A stretch of 64,000 bases of DNA from CAVYWD01 sp963772225 (lineage in GTDB: Bacteria; Myxococcota; Myxococcia; Myxococcales; UBA5297): positions 310,001 through 374,000 of the forward strand of contig CAVYWD010000005.1 in NCBI GenBank assembly GCA_963772225.1, given 5' to 3'. Below the pieces are notes generated by a model, which was not told where the DNA came from, searched no databases, and saw only the letters and a list, made by a program, of their open reading frames with translations. The translations under genes were made by a program, and so were the position numbers. Of the stretch, positions 35,774-44,686 are shown one piece after another. The first letter of the stretch is position 1, and each line of letters starts with the position of its first letter.

Positions 35774-36781
35774 GTGGCAATCCGAAGGGCGCTGGTGTTC
35801 CTGAGTAGCGCAGTCATCCTCGCAACGCTCGCGGCCTGCGATCCGGGCGCCGACGTTGCTCCGGGCGCAGCGGCATCCCAGGACGAGCAGGCCCTGACGT
35901 CCCTGGGCGCCGGCCCGGACGCGGCGCTGGCCGCCATCCAGACGCAGATCGCGCAGGCCAGCAAGGAGCTCGCGACTCGCGGCTACCCCTTGCGCATCGT
36001 CTCGAGCCAGGAGGTCAAGTCCCTGTCCTCCGACGCGGACCTGGAGGCATATAAGGCCCAGGCGCTCGACAGCGCCCAGGTGATCCCTGCGTTCGACGTC
36101 TCGAGGCCTTTCGCGCTCCACCTGAGCACCATCGCGGAGCGGACGCAGGCTCTCCAGTCCGCCGGCGCCGAAGCCATCGACGTCCGCGCCAACATCGCCT
36201 CGCTCGCGTTCCCGCAGCTTTCGAAGGGGCAGCGCGTCCTCAAGATCACTTGGGAGTCGAGCGATCGCGGTCGCTTCGATACGCTGTGCGCGTTCGACCA
36301 GCAAGGAGCTCGGTACGACCCCATCATGACCAACTTCGCCTTCGTCGACTTCGAGGCCGGACCCGCTGGGCAAGGCTCGGCAAGCGCGGCCCTGAGCGCC
36401 TCTCCCCAGGGCACCCTCGCGCCGCAGAGCACTCGCCGCACGGTCACCACGACCTTCCTGACCGCGACGATGAAGTGGATTTGGGGAAGCGAGCGCGGCC
36501 GAGCCTATGTCACTCACGGCGTCCTCATCGACAGCGTGAGCGGCTACGTGGACCAGAACGGCGGCGGCGGCGACTACATGTCCGTGGGCTCGTCCTCGCA
36601 CCAGTATCACAAGATCTCCCTGACCTCCCGGACGGCGAAGATGGCGGGCGCCGTGGCGCTCGCCACCCCCACGGTCGACTTCAGTATCAGCTACGATTCG
36701 AAGGGCGCGAAGTTCGTCATCAGCACCTCGGGCGTCGGCTCCCGGGTCACCGGCACGCAGGAGCACAGCTTCTACCAGTGA
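35774..36781 (+). CDS. Lipoprotein of unknown function
   Basis: A 335-residue protein; GTG start with GGAGGT upstream. Signal and lipobox: SSAVILATLAAC-DPGAD. The mature protein has an N-terminal helical part (about 45-170, containing LQSAGAEAIDVRANIASLA) and a C-terminal Ser/Thr/Gly-rich beta part (about 215-335, RGRAYVTHGVLIDSVSGYVD then DYMSVGSSSHQYHKI). No motif that I recognise. Probably an outer-membrane-attached or surface protein. It stands alone and is followed by a strong hairpin. Confidence 0.6.
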   Translation: MAIRRALVFLSSAVILATLAACDPGADVAPGAAASQDEQALTSLGAGPDAALAAIQTQIAQASKELATRGYPLRIVSSQEVKSLSSDADLEAYKAQALDSAQVIPAFDVSRPFALHLSTIAERTQALQSAGAEAIDVRANIASLAFPQLSKGQRVLKITWESSDRGRFDTLCAFDQQGARYDPIMTNFAFVDFEAGPAGQGSASAALSASPQGTLAPQSTRRTVTTTFLTATMKWIWGSERGRAYVTHGVLIDSVSGYVDQNGGGGDYMSVGSSSHQYHKISLTSRTAKMAGAVALATPTVDFSISYDSKGAKFVISTSGVGSRVTGTQEHSFYQ

Positions 36782-36869
36782 GGCTTTGTCTCGACTCGGG
36801 CGCTCCTGTTTCCATGGCGGCAGTCGCCCGCGCGGCCCGGACGCGATGAATTGACGACCCGCCCGCCTG

Positions 36870-36927
36870 AATCTGGCGATCGAGAAGGAGGCCCGCCCGG
36901 CGCGGGGCCTCTTTTCATCGCCAGATT
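36870..36927 (+). terminator. Nested hairpin with U-run (intrinsic terminator of the 35774 gene)
   Basis: The inner stem pairs GAGGCCC-GC (36888-36896) with GCGGGGCCTC (36902-36911) and is followed at once by TTTT (36912-36915). A second, perfect 11-bp outer stem (AATCTGGCGAT 36870-36880 with ATCGCCAGATT 36917-36927) surrounds it. It lies 90-140 bases after the lipoprotein stop. The rest of 36782-37144 holds nothing recognised. Confidence 0.75.
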
Positions 36928-37144
36928 CGGCTCGCTGCCCAGCCTCGCACAGGCGCCGAGGAGCGCGAGAGCGCGGTCGGCGCGACCTTCCCGACTTCGG
37001 ACCGGTCGGGTGATGACGCCACGCGACCGGCTTCGTTCAACCGCGCATCCAAGTCGATTGCGAAATCGACGGCCTCGGCCACATTCAAGGGTCACGCGGG
37101 CTGCAGCTCACCCGCTCAGACTCGGCACGAACTCTGGCGCCCGG

Positions 37145-40019
37145 CTACGGAAGGGCGTGTCCGTAGCAGGCGGCCAGCTTCGAGTAGTCGTAGAAGCGGC
37201 TGCCGGGCGCGTGGCGGGCGCCGTCGCAGCCGGCGCTGAAGTCGACCTCCTGCTCATTCAACAGCATTCTCACGACCAGCTGACCGCCAGCGTTCGCGAA
37301 GACGTCCCATTGGACGTTGCCCGCCATGGGGGCGACGATCTCGATCGCGCCACGGGCTGGCGACGGGCGCGGAGAGGTCGCCGTTCCAAGGGCTGTTTGG
37401 CGCGTAGGTGAAAGTCTCGTCCGCAGGCAGCTGAGCAAAAGTCTGCTTCAGCTTCAGGATGGACGTGAAAGGCGTGACGATTTCAGCGTGCGTAAAGCGG
37501 AGCTTGGCGCCGTGCGACCGGTCGCCGCGCTGCACGGCGTCCACTTCTTTGAAGAAATCGGCCAGCAGGCCCTGCGCCATGGCATAGGTGGCGTCGCCGT
37601 CCTCCTCCGCACCCGGGCCCATTTGATAGAAATCGGTCGCGTCCCCAACATAGTTGAAGACCGCCGCCTGGGCATCGGGGAAGTATTTCGTGAAATCCAG
37701 GCCATTGAGCTCGACCTGAAGCGCGGGCGCGATGATGTAGACGGCGAAGAGCTGGCTCGCGGCGTCCAGCGCGCCGGCGATGGTCGTCTTCCCCGACCCG
37801 GCGGTCGTGCGGCTCTTGCCGTCGGCGCCCTTGAAGGTGAACGACCCCGTGTCGGCGAAGGTGTAGCCGGCCGTGCCGAGCTTCTCGATGAGCTCGCGGG
37901 TGAACAGCCGCTCCAAGACGACCTGAGCGGCGTCGCCGGCCTCCGGGATCGCGTTGACAGCACTCACCTTCGCGGTCTGGACGGGATCGCTCGCCTTGAA
38001 GCTCTGGTAGGCGAGGCTCGCCTGGTAGATGGCGTAGTTGGGGTCGCTTGGGTCGGCCACCTGGTCCTGGGCCGGGGTGAGCTTGTGGAAGTAGAGGAGG
38101 AACCGGTTCGTCCCGGGCAGCTGGGCCTTCGGGCTCGTCCCGTAGCCGGCGATCGCCGCGGGGTACGCGACGAGCGGGCTCAACGCGGGGTTGAGCCCCT
38201 CGAGCTCGCCCACGAAATACCGGGAGCTGTCATAGGCTCGGTTCACGCCCGACGTCTCGACCACGACCTGGCGCCCGCTCGCCGCGAGTCCAGCGAAGTA
38301 GTCAGGGAGCCTGCCGATCAGGCGAGCCGCGAGGTCCCGGTGCTCCGCCGCGCCGAGCTGGGAGACGTTGCCGTAGCCCGGGGAGGTGATCCCCGCGACG
38401 CCCGCGCCCAGGTTCGTGTTCGCCGCGATGAAGGCGAGCAGGTCCGGCCCCAGCTGCTGTCCGAGCTCAGTCAGCGCGCCGTCCGCCTGGGCCTTGAGCC
38501 ACAGGTTGTAGAGGGCCAGGTCGGCGCCCTCGCTGGACATGCCGCGCGCTCCGTGGCGCGCGACGAGCTCGGTGTAGACCGGGCTGAAGCCCGCGGGCTC
38601 GGGCTCGTACACGGAGGGGCTCTCGAGCGGTGAGTACAGGGTCTCGGTGGTGAGGTTCAAGACCGCCGGGCAGCGGAGCGCGACCGATACCTGGGCCGAG
38701 TTGGACAGCCCGGTCGCAGGGTCGGCGACCGAGACGGAGAGGGCGACGGGGACCTCGCCGGCCCCGAGCAGCGCGCACGGCGCGGGCGAGTAGAAGACGT
38801 TTGCAGCGCTGGAGGCGTCCTTGGGCGTGAAGGCGCCCGACTGCGGGGAGCCCAGCCCGTCGCTCCAGGAGTAGGACCAACCCGGGTGCGCGGCCCCGTC
38901 GCTCGCGATGACCTCCAGCTCGGGCTGCTGGCCCGGGTCCAGGGCCGTGGACGAGGCCTGGAGGACGAACGCGGGCCCCGAGCCGATGACCGGGGCTGTG
39001 AACGAGATGCCCAGCCGGGCGGTCGCGGATCCGCCGCGCCCGTCGGCCACCTGGACCGCGATGGCGCAGGAGCCAGTGTCGGGAACGGCCGAAGGCGTGA
39101 ACGTGGTCGAGCTCCGGGTCCCCATGGGGTCCGGCGCCGTCACCGCGTCCGAGAAGGCTCCGGCGCAGGTGGCGGTCCAGACGAATGTCAGCAGGTCTAG
39201 GTTGGGGTCGCTCGCCACCGCGGAGAGCGGCACCGCTCGACCGGGGGCCGCCTGGCCGTTCGCCGTCGTCAGGCTCTTGATCACCGGAGCGTCGTTCACC
39301 GATACGGCGATGGCGACGCCGCCGCTGGGCGCAACGGCCGAGACCGCGACGTCGAGGGATTGCCGGGCCGAGGCGCCGTGGCTGTCCGTGACGGTCAGCG
39401 TGAGGGTGAACTTCCCCGCGCCCGGCGGCGTCCAGGTGGCGCGGCTCGAGCTGGCGTCGCTCTCGACCGCCGCGAAAGCTCCGCCGCTGCAGGTCCAGGC
39501 GAAGGAGATGGCGTCGCCCGGGTCGAGGTCGCTCGCCGAGGCGCTCAGCGCGACGGTGCCGCCGGCGCCGATCTCGAGCTGATTCGCGTAGAGGCTCGCG
39601 ATGACGGGAGCGTTGTCGCTCGTCGAGGTCGACGGCCCCTGGAGGACGATGGCGACGGTGGCGACGCCTCCCGCGGCGACCGCGATGGGCCCGCCGGGGA
39701 AGGGCGTCGGCGTCTCGTACAGAGCTTGGCCCGAGGCGTCGACCGCCTTCGCGTAGAGGTCGTACGAGCCGGCCGGGACGTTCTCGAACGCCGTCGACCA
39801 GCGCTCTCCGGCCCGCGACATCCAGCCTTGAACCTCGCTCCCTCCGTCGGTCGGCGTCAGCTTCACCCAAACCCCGGTGACGCTGGAGGCGCTCGAGAGC
39901 GAGGACGCGTCCGCGGTGAGCGCGACCTTGCCGTAGGAAGTACGCGAGCTCGACGGCGGGCTGCACGCGACGGCGGCGAACGCCAGGGACGTGCAGAGGA
40001 AACGGACGGAGGGCGTCAT
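37145..40019 (-). CDS. Secreted MINPP-like histidine phosphatase (phytase type) with Ig/PKD-like repeats, frameshifted
   Basis: About 958 residues if one indel near 37350 is corrected. Signal/lipobox-like start: FLCTSLAFAAVAC-SPPSS. Residues about 30-470 hold Ig/PKD-like domains (PVIASLYANQLEIGAGGTVA, KFTLTLTVTDSHGASARQSL) with conserved Trp and Cys. The C-terminal half is a histidine-acid-phosphatase domain of the multiple inositol polyphosphate phosphatase type: VARHGARGMSS (about 485-495) supplies the catalytic His, and RFTHAEIVTPFTSIL carries the HAE proton-donor motif (about 840). The end in the shifted frame, NVQWDVFANAGGQ then VVRMLLNEQEV, is the usual family C-terminus. It likely releases phosphate from inositol phosphates outside the cell. 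Without the correction the last 30 residues are nonsense. Confidence 0.8.
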
Positions 40020-40098
40020 GGCTCGAAGGGCTCCTGCGCACGCGCGCTAGGCGCCGGCGTGCCGGCGCGCCAGAGCGCTCGACGTGTCGAAAAGTGGC

Positions 40099-40127
40099 TA
40101 AATCGCGGTCATCGTAGGCCGCGTCAA
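40099..40127 (-). promoter_or_regulatory. Possible promoter of the phosphatase gene
   Basis: On the reverse strand, TTGACG (40127-40122) is followed after 17 bases by GATTTA (40104-40099), about 80 bases upstream of the ATG. The -35 is good and the -10 poor. The rest of the 294-base gap to the acyltransferase holds nothing else supported. Confidence 0.3.
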
Positions 40128-40313
40128 AAGGCTGATGAGCCGCGATTGGGCGACAGATGCGTGTTGGGCCGCTCGGGCGCGGCGAATTCTCCGGAAAGAG
40201 AAGACGCCTTCGGGCGGGCACCTTCCAGGCCGCGATTCGGCGGCTCGCGAGCGGTCTCAAGGCTCGCCGCGCCGGAGTCGAGAGGCCGACCCCATTCTCC
40301 CCGATGACCACGC

Positions 40314-41105
40314 TCAGGGGGTGTTCGCCCCCAGGTCGCCGATGAGCCCGGCGATGGTCCGCTTGACCTGTTCGACGAAGCCGGCCACGACCTGGTCGTC
40401 CTCCGCCCCGGTCCCCTCGAAGCGCAGCGGCGCGCCGAAGCGGACCGAGAGCCGGGTGGGCAGCGGCACCGGCAGGAGGTAGGGCGTGATGGGGATGTAG
40501 GGCACGCCGAGGAGCCGACCGAGCCGGTAGGCGTTCGCCACGGTGGGCACCGCCTCGCCGCCGCCGACGAAGCCGAAGGGGATGATGGGCGCTTTCGTCT
40601 TGATGGCCAGGCGCATGAACCCGCTGCCGAAGTCCACCAGCGAGTTGCGCGCGGGGAAGAGCTTGGCGGTTCCCCGGGCCCCCTCGGGAAAGACGAGCAG
40701 CAGGCGCTCGTCGCGGAGCAGCCGCTCGGCGTGCTCGGGGAGGCCGGTGAATTGGCCGGTCCGGCTGGCCCATGACGACGCGAAGGGGAGCCGGTTGATG
40801 AACTTGTCGGCCATTCCCTGCGCGAGGCGCGGGGGCTCGAGCTCGAAGAACGCCGCCGCGATGACCATGGCGCCGTCGACCGCCACCCCGCCCGAGTGGT
40901 TGCCGACGAGCATGGCCCGGCCGCGCGGCGGAACGTTGGACAGGCCTTCGACCTTCACCGAGAAGTAGCTCCGGTAGAGGGCCTCGAGCGCCGCGAAGGC
41001 GAGCGCGAGGTGCTTCTTGGAGATGCCGTAGGGGTCCACGCCCAGCGCGTCGAACGGCAGCTCGAGGCGATCCACGCGGGCGGCGATGCGATCGAGGGTG
41101 GACAC
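40314..41105 (-). CDS. Lysophospholipid acyltransferase (PlsC-like)
   Basis: A 263-residue membrane-associated acyltransferase. Block I is VGNHSGGVAVDG (about residues 68-79; the NH...D motif has wider spacing than HX4D, as in a PlsC-like subgroup). Block III is LLLVFPEGARGTAKLF (about 133-148), and block IV is the KAPIIPFGFVGGG strand. It transfers an acyl chain to lysophosphatidate or a related glycerolipid at the inner membrane. GTG start. It is a single gene, divergent from the GH30 gene across the repeat-bearing gap. Confidence 0.75.
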   Translation of the reverse strand: MSTLDRIAARVDRLELPFDALGVDPYGISKKHLALAFAALEALYRSYFSVKVEGLSNVPPRGRAMLVGNHSGGVAVDGAMVIAAAFFELEPPRLAQGMADKFINRLPFASSWASRTGQFTGLPEHAERLLRDERLLLVFPEGARGTAKLFPARNSLVDFGSGFMRLAIKTKAPIIPFGFVGGGEAVPTVANAYRLGRLLGVPYIPITPYLLPVPLPTRLSVRFGAPLRFEGTGAEDDQVVAGFVEQVKRTIAGLIGDLGANTP

Positions 41106-41267
41106 GGGGCGATGGTTCTAGCACGCCGGCCCTGGTCGCGCCTGGCGCCCGGCGGCTTGAACGCCTCTCCTCTTGCGAGCATTGCCAAAATCCCCTGGCG
41201 GCCATGACTGACCCGAAAGCCGCCCGGTGGCTCTCAGAAGAACCGTCGCGGTCTGCGCGCAATGCCC

Positions 41268-41395
41268 TAACCCGGCCGAGCCGGAACCAAAGAGGGTTAC
41301 CAGGGCTCCAGGCGTCAGACCCCAGGCTTCAGGAGCTGCATTCCCTGGGGCCTGGAGTCTTTGCCAGCCTGCACGAGCTCGCGCCGAAGGGACGA
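41268..41395 (+). repeat. MITE-like dispersed repeat, copy B
   Basis: About 128 bases, matching the reverse complement of copy A from TAACCCGGCCGAGCC through to CGCCGAAGGGAC. It carries one side of the hairpin with a short deletion (CAGACCCCAGGCTTCAGG, then CCTGGGGCCTGGAGTC). It ends 46 bases before the GH30 start codon. The remainder of 41106-41440 contains only the ribosome site GAGGAGAG of that gene. Confidence 0.7.
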
Positions 41396-41440
41396 AGGCT
41401 GGCGTCGAAGATCGGCGCGGGTGCCTGCTGAGGAGAGAAC

Positions 41441-42931
41441 ATGAACCGCGTGCGCAGCCTCGTTATCGCCGCACCGCTTCTTTTCGGCATCGCCTGCGAG
41501 CTTGGCGCGCCACAGGAGCAGGACGGGGGGCAAGGGGGCGCGGATGCATCGGTGGCCGCGGATGCGTCCCGAGCGAAAGACTCCGGCTCGAACCCCGGGG
41601 ATTTCGCGGACGCCGCAGGCCTGGATGCCTCTCGCGGGCAAGACGCTTCAGGGGCAATCGACGCTGCAGCGACAACCGACGCCGGAGCGGCAACCGACGC
41701 CGCAGGGGTCGCCGACGCTGGAAAGACGCCGGGGAAGGCTCAGGCGGGCGACATCACGGTCGATCCGGGGACACTCCATCAGACGATGGACGGCTTCGGC
41801 TTGGCCGACGTTTGGCAGAGCAAGGCGTCGTCGACGGACGACCTGCGGACGCTGCTCTTCGACCCGGACAAGGGGATAGGGCTCACGTTGCTGCGCATCG
41901 GCATCGAGACCACCGGCAAGATCATGGGCGATGCGGCGTTCGTCGATGGCCCGGAGGTCGTCAAGCACGGCGGAAAGGTGTGGGCAGCGCCCTGGTCGCC
42001 GCCGGCGTCGAGCAAGGACAACAACGACGTCAACAATGGGGGGCATTTGCAGACGAGCGCGTACGACTCGTGGTCCTCGGTCCTCGCCGCATTTCCTGCG
42101 TATTACAAGCAGCAGAGCGGCGTGGACCTCTTCGCCATCTCGGTCCAAAACGAGCCGGATTTCGTGGCGAACTACGAATCGTGCATCTACGACAAGACGC
42201 AGATGAACAACTTCATCAAGGTGCTGGCCCCGAAGCTGGCGGCGCTCAACCCGCCGGTCGCTGTGCTCGCGGCGGAGCCCGACGTTTGGGGCAACCTGTG
42301 GAGCGGCGACAATTACGGCACTGCCATTCTGGGCGACGCGACCATCGCCCCGCTCGTCACGATCATCGCGACGCACGACTACGGCACCGACGTCAGCTCC
42401 ACGACGCGCCCGTCGCCGCCCGCGGGCAATACGCACCGAATCTGGGAGACGGAAATCTATTATACGTCGGGCGCCTCCATCGGCGCGGGGCTCGACACCG
42501 CGCGGGGGATCTATGCGGCCGTCACCTCCGGTGGGGTGAGCGGGTGGCATTACTGGTGGACCCAGGCGTTCATGGATGGCGGCAGCGCGAGCAACCCTCC
42601 CAAGCGCGTTTACACGATGGGGAACTTCAGCAAGTTCGTGCGCCCCGGATACGTGCGCGTGGGCCTCACGGACGCGCCGTCCTCGGTCCAGATCGTGCCA
42701 TTCGCAAATCCAGCGGACGGAACCGTGGCCATCGTTGCGCTCAATAGCGGCAACAATGCCCAGCCGGTTTCATTCTTTGTCGCGGGCTCGTCTTGGCCGA
42801 GCGCGGTCACCCCGTATGTCACGTCCGCGAGCTCCAACCTGGCGGCCGGGACGGCCATCTCGGTCTCCGGGGGACGGTTCCAGGGTTCCCTCGCCGCGCA
42901 ATCGGTGACGACGTTCGTCGGCAAGCCCTGA
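41441..42931 (+). CDS. Secreted GH30-family glycoside hydrolase (lipoprotein)
   Basis: A 496-residue protein with a GAGGAGA ribosome site. Lipobox: APLLFGIAC-ELGA. An Ala/Asp/Gly-rich low-complexity linker (about 25-95; ASVAADASRAKDSG, DAAATTDAGAATDAAG) tethers a (beta/alpha)8 domain. GH30 features are DGFGLADVW at the start, LLRIGIETTGK, the acid/base Glu in SVQNEPDF (about residue 239) and the nucleophile Glu in RIWETEIYYTS (about 336). A beta-sandwich tail follows (VQIVPFANPADGTVAIVALN). GH30 enzymes cleave glucuronoxylan, beta-1,6-glucan or glucosylceramide. The substrate here is uncertain. Confidence 0.85.
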   Translation: MNRVRSLVIAAPLLFGIACELGAPQEQDGGQGGADASVAADASRAKDSGSNPGDFADAAGLDASRGQDASGAIDAAATTDAGAATDAAGVADAGKTPGKAQAGDITVDPGTLHQTMDGFGLADVWQSKASSTDDLRTLLFDPDKGIGLTLLRIGIETTGKIMGDAAFVDGPEVVKHGGKVWAAPWSPPASSKDNNDVNNGGHLQTSAYDSWSSVLAAFPAYYKQQSGVDLFAISVQNEPDFVANYESCIYDKTQMNNFIKVLAPKLAALNPPVAVLAAEPDVWGNLWSGDNYGTAILGDATIAPLVTIIATHDYGTDVSSTTRPSPPAGNTHRIWETEIYYTSGASIGAGLDTARGIYAAVTSGGVSGWHYWWTQAFMDGGSASNPPKRVYTMGNFSKFVRPGYVRVGLTDAPSSVQIVPFANPADGTVAIVALNSGNNAQPVSFFVAGSSWPSAVTPYVTSASSNLAAGTAISVSGGRFQGSLAAQSVTTFVGKP

Positions 42932-43046
42932 CGGCAGGCACCGGAAACCCGGTCGACTCGGGCGGGACGAGCGAGCCTTTCGCCGAGCGCGCCGAAGCTT
43001 CGCGGTTGCTCTCCGCCGCTCCGCCTCTGCCGGAGCGCGGCGCGCC

Positions 43047-43448
43047 TCAGCGCCGGCGTGAGTCTCTCCAATGGCGCACGGCGGCCTCGACGTCGATGGG
43101 CGCGACCGCGGCGGCCGGGCCGCCGGTCGCGGTGGCGTTGACCTTGCGAATGCGGGCGTTGAGCAGCGCGAGCAGCGCCCGCACGTCTTGCTCGGTCTTC
43201 AGACGGCTCGAGCGCTCGAGCGCGCGCTCGACGTCGCGGCGCACGGCCAGAGCCTCCGGCAAGAGGTCGAGCCCCTCGCGCTTGATCTTGGCCTTGAGCC
43301 ACCAAAGCTCGTCCAGCGGCTTGTCCAGGTCGGGAATGGGCTTGCCGGCGCCCGGCAGGTCACGAAAGGCGCCCTCCTCCTGCGCCTTTCGAATCTGCTG
43401 TTCGACGAAAGACTCGAACGCGGTTCCATCGGGTTTGCGAGCGGTCAC
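43047..43448 (-). CDS. DUF1992/DnaJ-homolog-C28-like protein
   Basis: A 133-residue soluble protein. Its N-terminus reads ESFVEQQIRKAQEEGAFRDL then PGAGKPIPDLDKPLDELWWL, which is the conserved DUF1992 block also found in eukaryotic DNAJC28 and bacterial YhdN. The C-terminal half (KTEQDVRALLALLNARIRKV) is helical. No J domain is present. The family's function is not established. GTG start with GGAGAGC upstream. Confidence 0.8.
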   Translation of the reverse strand: MTARKPDGTAFESFVEQQIRKAQEEGAFRDLPGAGKPIPDLDKPLDELWWLKAKIKREGLDLLPEALAVRRDVERALERSSRLKTEQDVRALLALLNARIRKVNATATGGPAAAVAPIDVEAAVRHWRDSRRR

Positions 43449-43541
43449 CGGAGCTCTCCGTAGCCTAATATGTCATGCTCGCCGCGCTCGGCCCGAGCGG
43501 GAAGTCTCTAGAGCGCGGTCGGCTTCAGAAGGCGGCGCCCC

Positions 43542-44050
43542 ATGAGTCGAGTCGATCAGTGGCTGCTCGCGACTCTCCCGGCGCGGCAGGGGCACTTCCG
43601 CGGGCTCCAGCTGGGGATGCCGCTGCGCGAGGCGGTGGCGCTGGAGGGCGGCAGCGTCGAGAGGGCCGGCGACCAGCTCCTCATCCGCGAGGACCTCGAC
43701 GCACACTCCTGGTGCGAGCTCGACCTCAAGTTCTATCGGAGAAAGGGCGCGGATAGGCTGAGCGGCGCGAACTTCTGCCTCACGACCGCGAAGCACTTCC
43801 CCGACGCCGAGGCGGTGTTCCATCGTCTGGTCGAGCACTACACGACGGCGCTCGGCGCCGCAGCGCGGCTGGCTTCCAAGGACCCGGTGCCCGGGACCCG
43901 CCGCCTCGCCGGCGCGGCCTGGCGCTTCTCGACCGGCCGCATCCCGAGCGCCCTGCAAGTGGTGCTGCGCGATCAGGTGCAGGGCGGGCGGGAGCGCCGC
44001 TGCTCGAATCGAGCTCCAGCTGGCGCGCGCGGGAGCCTGAACGCCGTTCG
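43542..44050 (+). CDS. Conserved hypothetical protein, frameshifted near its C-terminus
   Basis: About 169 residues when read with one frame correction. From ATG 43542 the frame is well coding (SRVDQWLLATLPARQGHFRG, EDLDAHSWCELDLKFYRRKG, PDAEAVFHRLVEHYTTALGA). Coding bias then moves to another frame within 43975-43995 and ends SAAARIELQLARAGA with a TGA at 44048-44050. The uncorrected frame runs on to 44231 with poor, Arg-rich sequence. Cytoplasmic; alpha/beta mix; family unknown. Confidence 0.55.
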
Positions 44051-44131
44051 GGGGCGCAGGGGGGCGCAGGGTGTCCCGCTCGGACCGGCGGTGAGGGTAA
44101 GAAGGGCGCGCGGGACGTCACCTTCCCTTCC

Positions 44132-44273
44132 CCAACCCAGCCGAGCACGCGGACCAACGAGGATTGGCTTAGGCTCCAGACCTGAGGCTTCGGGTACTGC
44201 AGTTCCTCAAGGCCCGGGGTCTGAAGCCTGAAGTCTTTGCTATCCTGCGCAAGATTTCCTCGCTCAGGGATTA
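44132..44273 (+). repeat. MITE-like dispersed repeat, copy C (diverged)
   Basis: About 142 bases, aligned in the same direction as copy B: AACCCAGCCGAGC, GGCTTAGGCTCCAGACC, GGCTTCGGGTACTGCAGTTCC, CCCGGGGTCTGAAGCC, then AGTCTTTGCTATCCTGCGC and AGGGATTA. The hairpin is imperfect. It ends at the ribosome site (AAGGAG 44273-44278) of the next small gene. Confidence 0.6.
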
Positions 44274-44287
44274 AGGAGCTCAACGCC

Positions 44288-44577
44288 TTGAAACGCCTGC
44301 TCGCTCTGGCCCTGCTGGCCGTCGCCGTCTTCGGCGCCCTGAGCTACCACTTCATCCTGACGCGGGACGGGCTCATCCTCGAGCGCAAGGAGGAGCTCTC
44401 CTTCGAGGACACCTTCGTCGACGCGCGCCCCTGGGGATCTTCGACTGGGTCCAGCATCCGAAGATCGCGCGGGCGCTCGCGCGCCGCGGCAAGGGCCACG
44501 TCTCGAAAAGCGCCGGCGAGGCCATCGAGAAGGCCGGCGAGGAGCTCGAGAAGCTCGGCAGACAAATGAAGAAGTGA
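44288..44577 (+). CDS. Small membrane-anchored protein, frameshifted
   Basis: About 97 residues with one frame correction. TTG 44288 has AAGGAG at a good distance and gives an N-terminal TM anchor (LLALALLAVAVFGALSYHF). The frame reads EELSFEDTFVDARPWG. It then needs one extra base in the GGGG before ATC (about 44439-44443) to continue as IFDWVQHPKIARALARRGKG and end SAGEAIEKAGEELEKLGRQM. The corrected tail is amphipathic helix; uncorrected it is Ser/Arg nonsense. Topology: one N-terminal TM, the rest periplasmic or cytoplasmic. Family unknown. Confidence 0.6.
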
Positions 44578-44619
44578 CGAGCGCGCCTAAAGGTTCCGCT
44601 CCGCGACAGCCCAAAGAAA

Positions 44620-44654
44620 GACCGGCCCGAGCCGCTGAAGGGTTCGGGCCGGTC
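44620..44654 (-). terminator. Terminator hairpin of the S53 protease gene
   Basis: A perfect 11-bp stem (GACCGGCCCGA 44620-44630 with TCGGGCCGGTC 44644-44654) lies between two converging genes. On the reverse strand it is followed by CTTTCTTTGG, a U-rich tract, so it mainly serves the protease gene. It may also stop the small forward gene. Confidence 0.7.
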
Positions 44655-44686
44655 GGAGCGGCGGAGCGCCCAAGGAGGGCGCTGCT

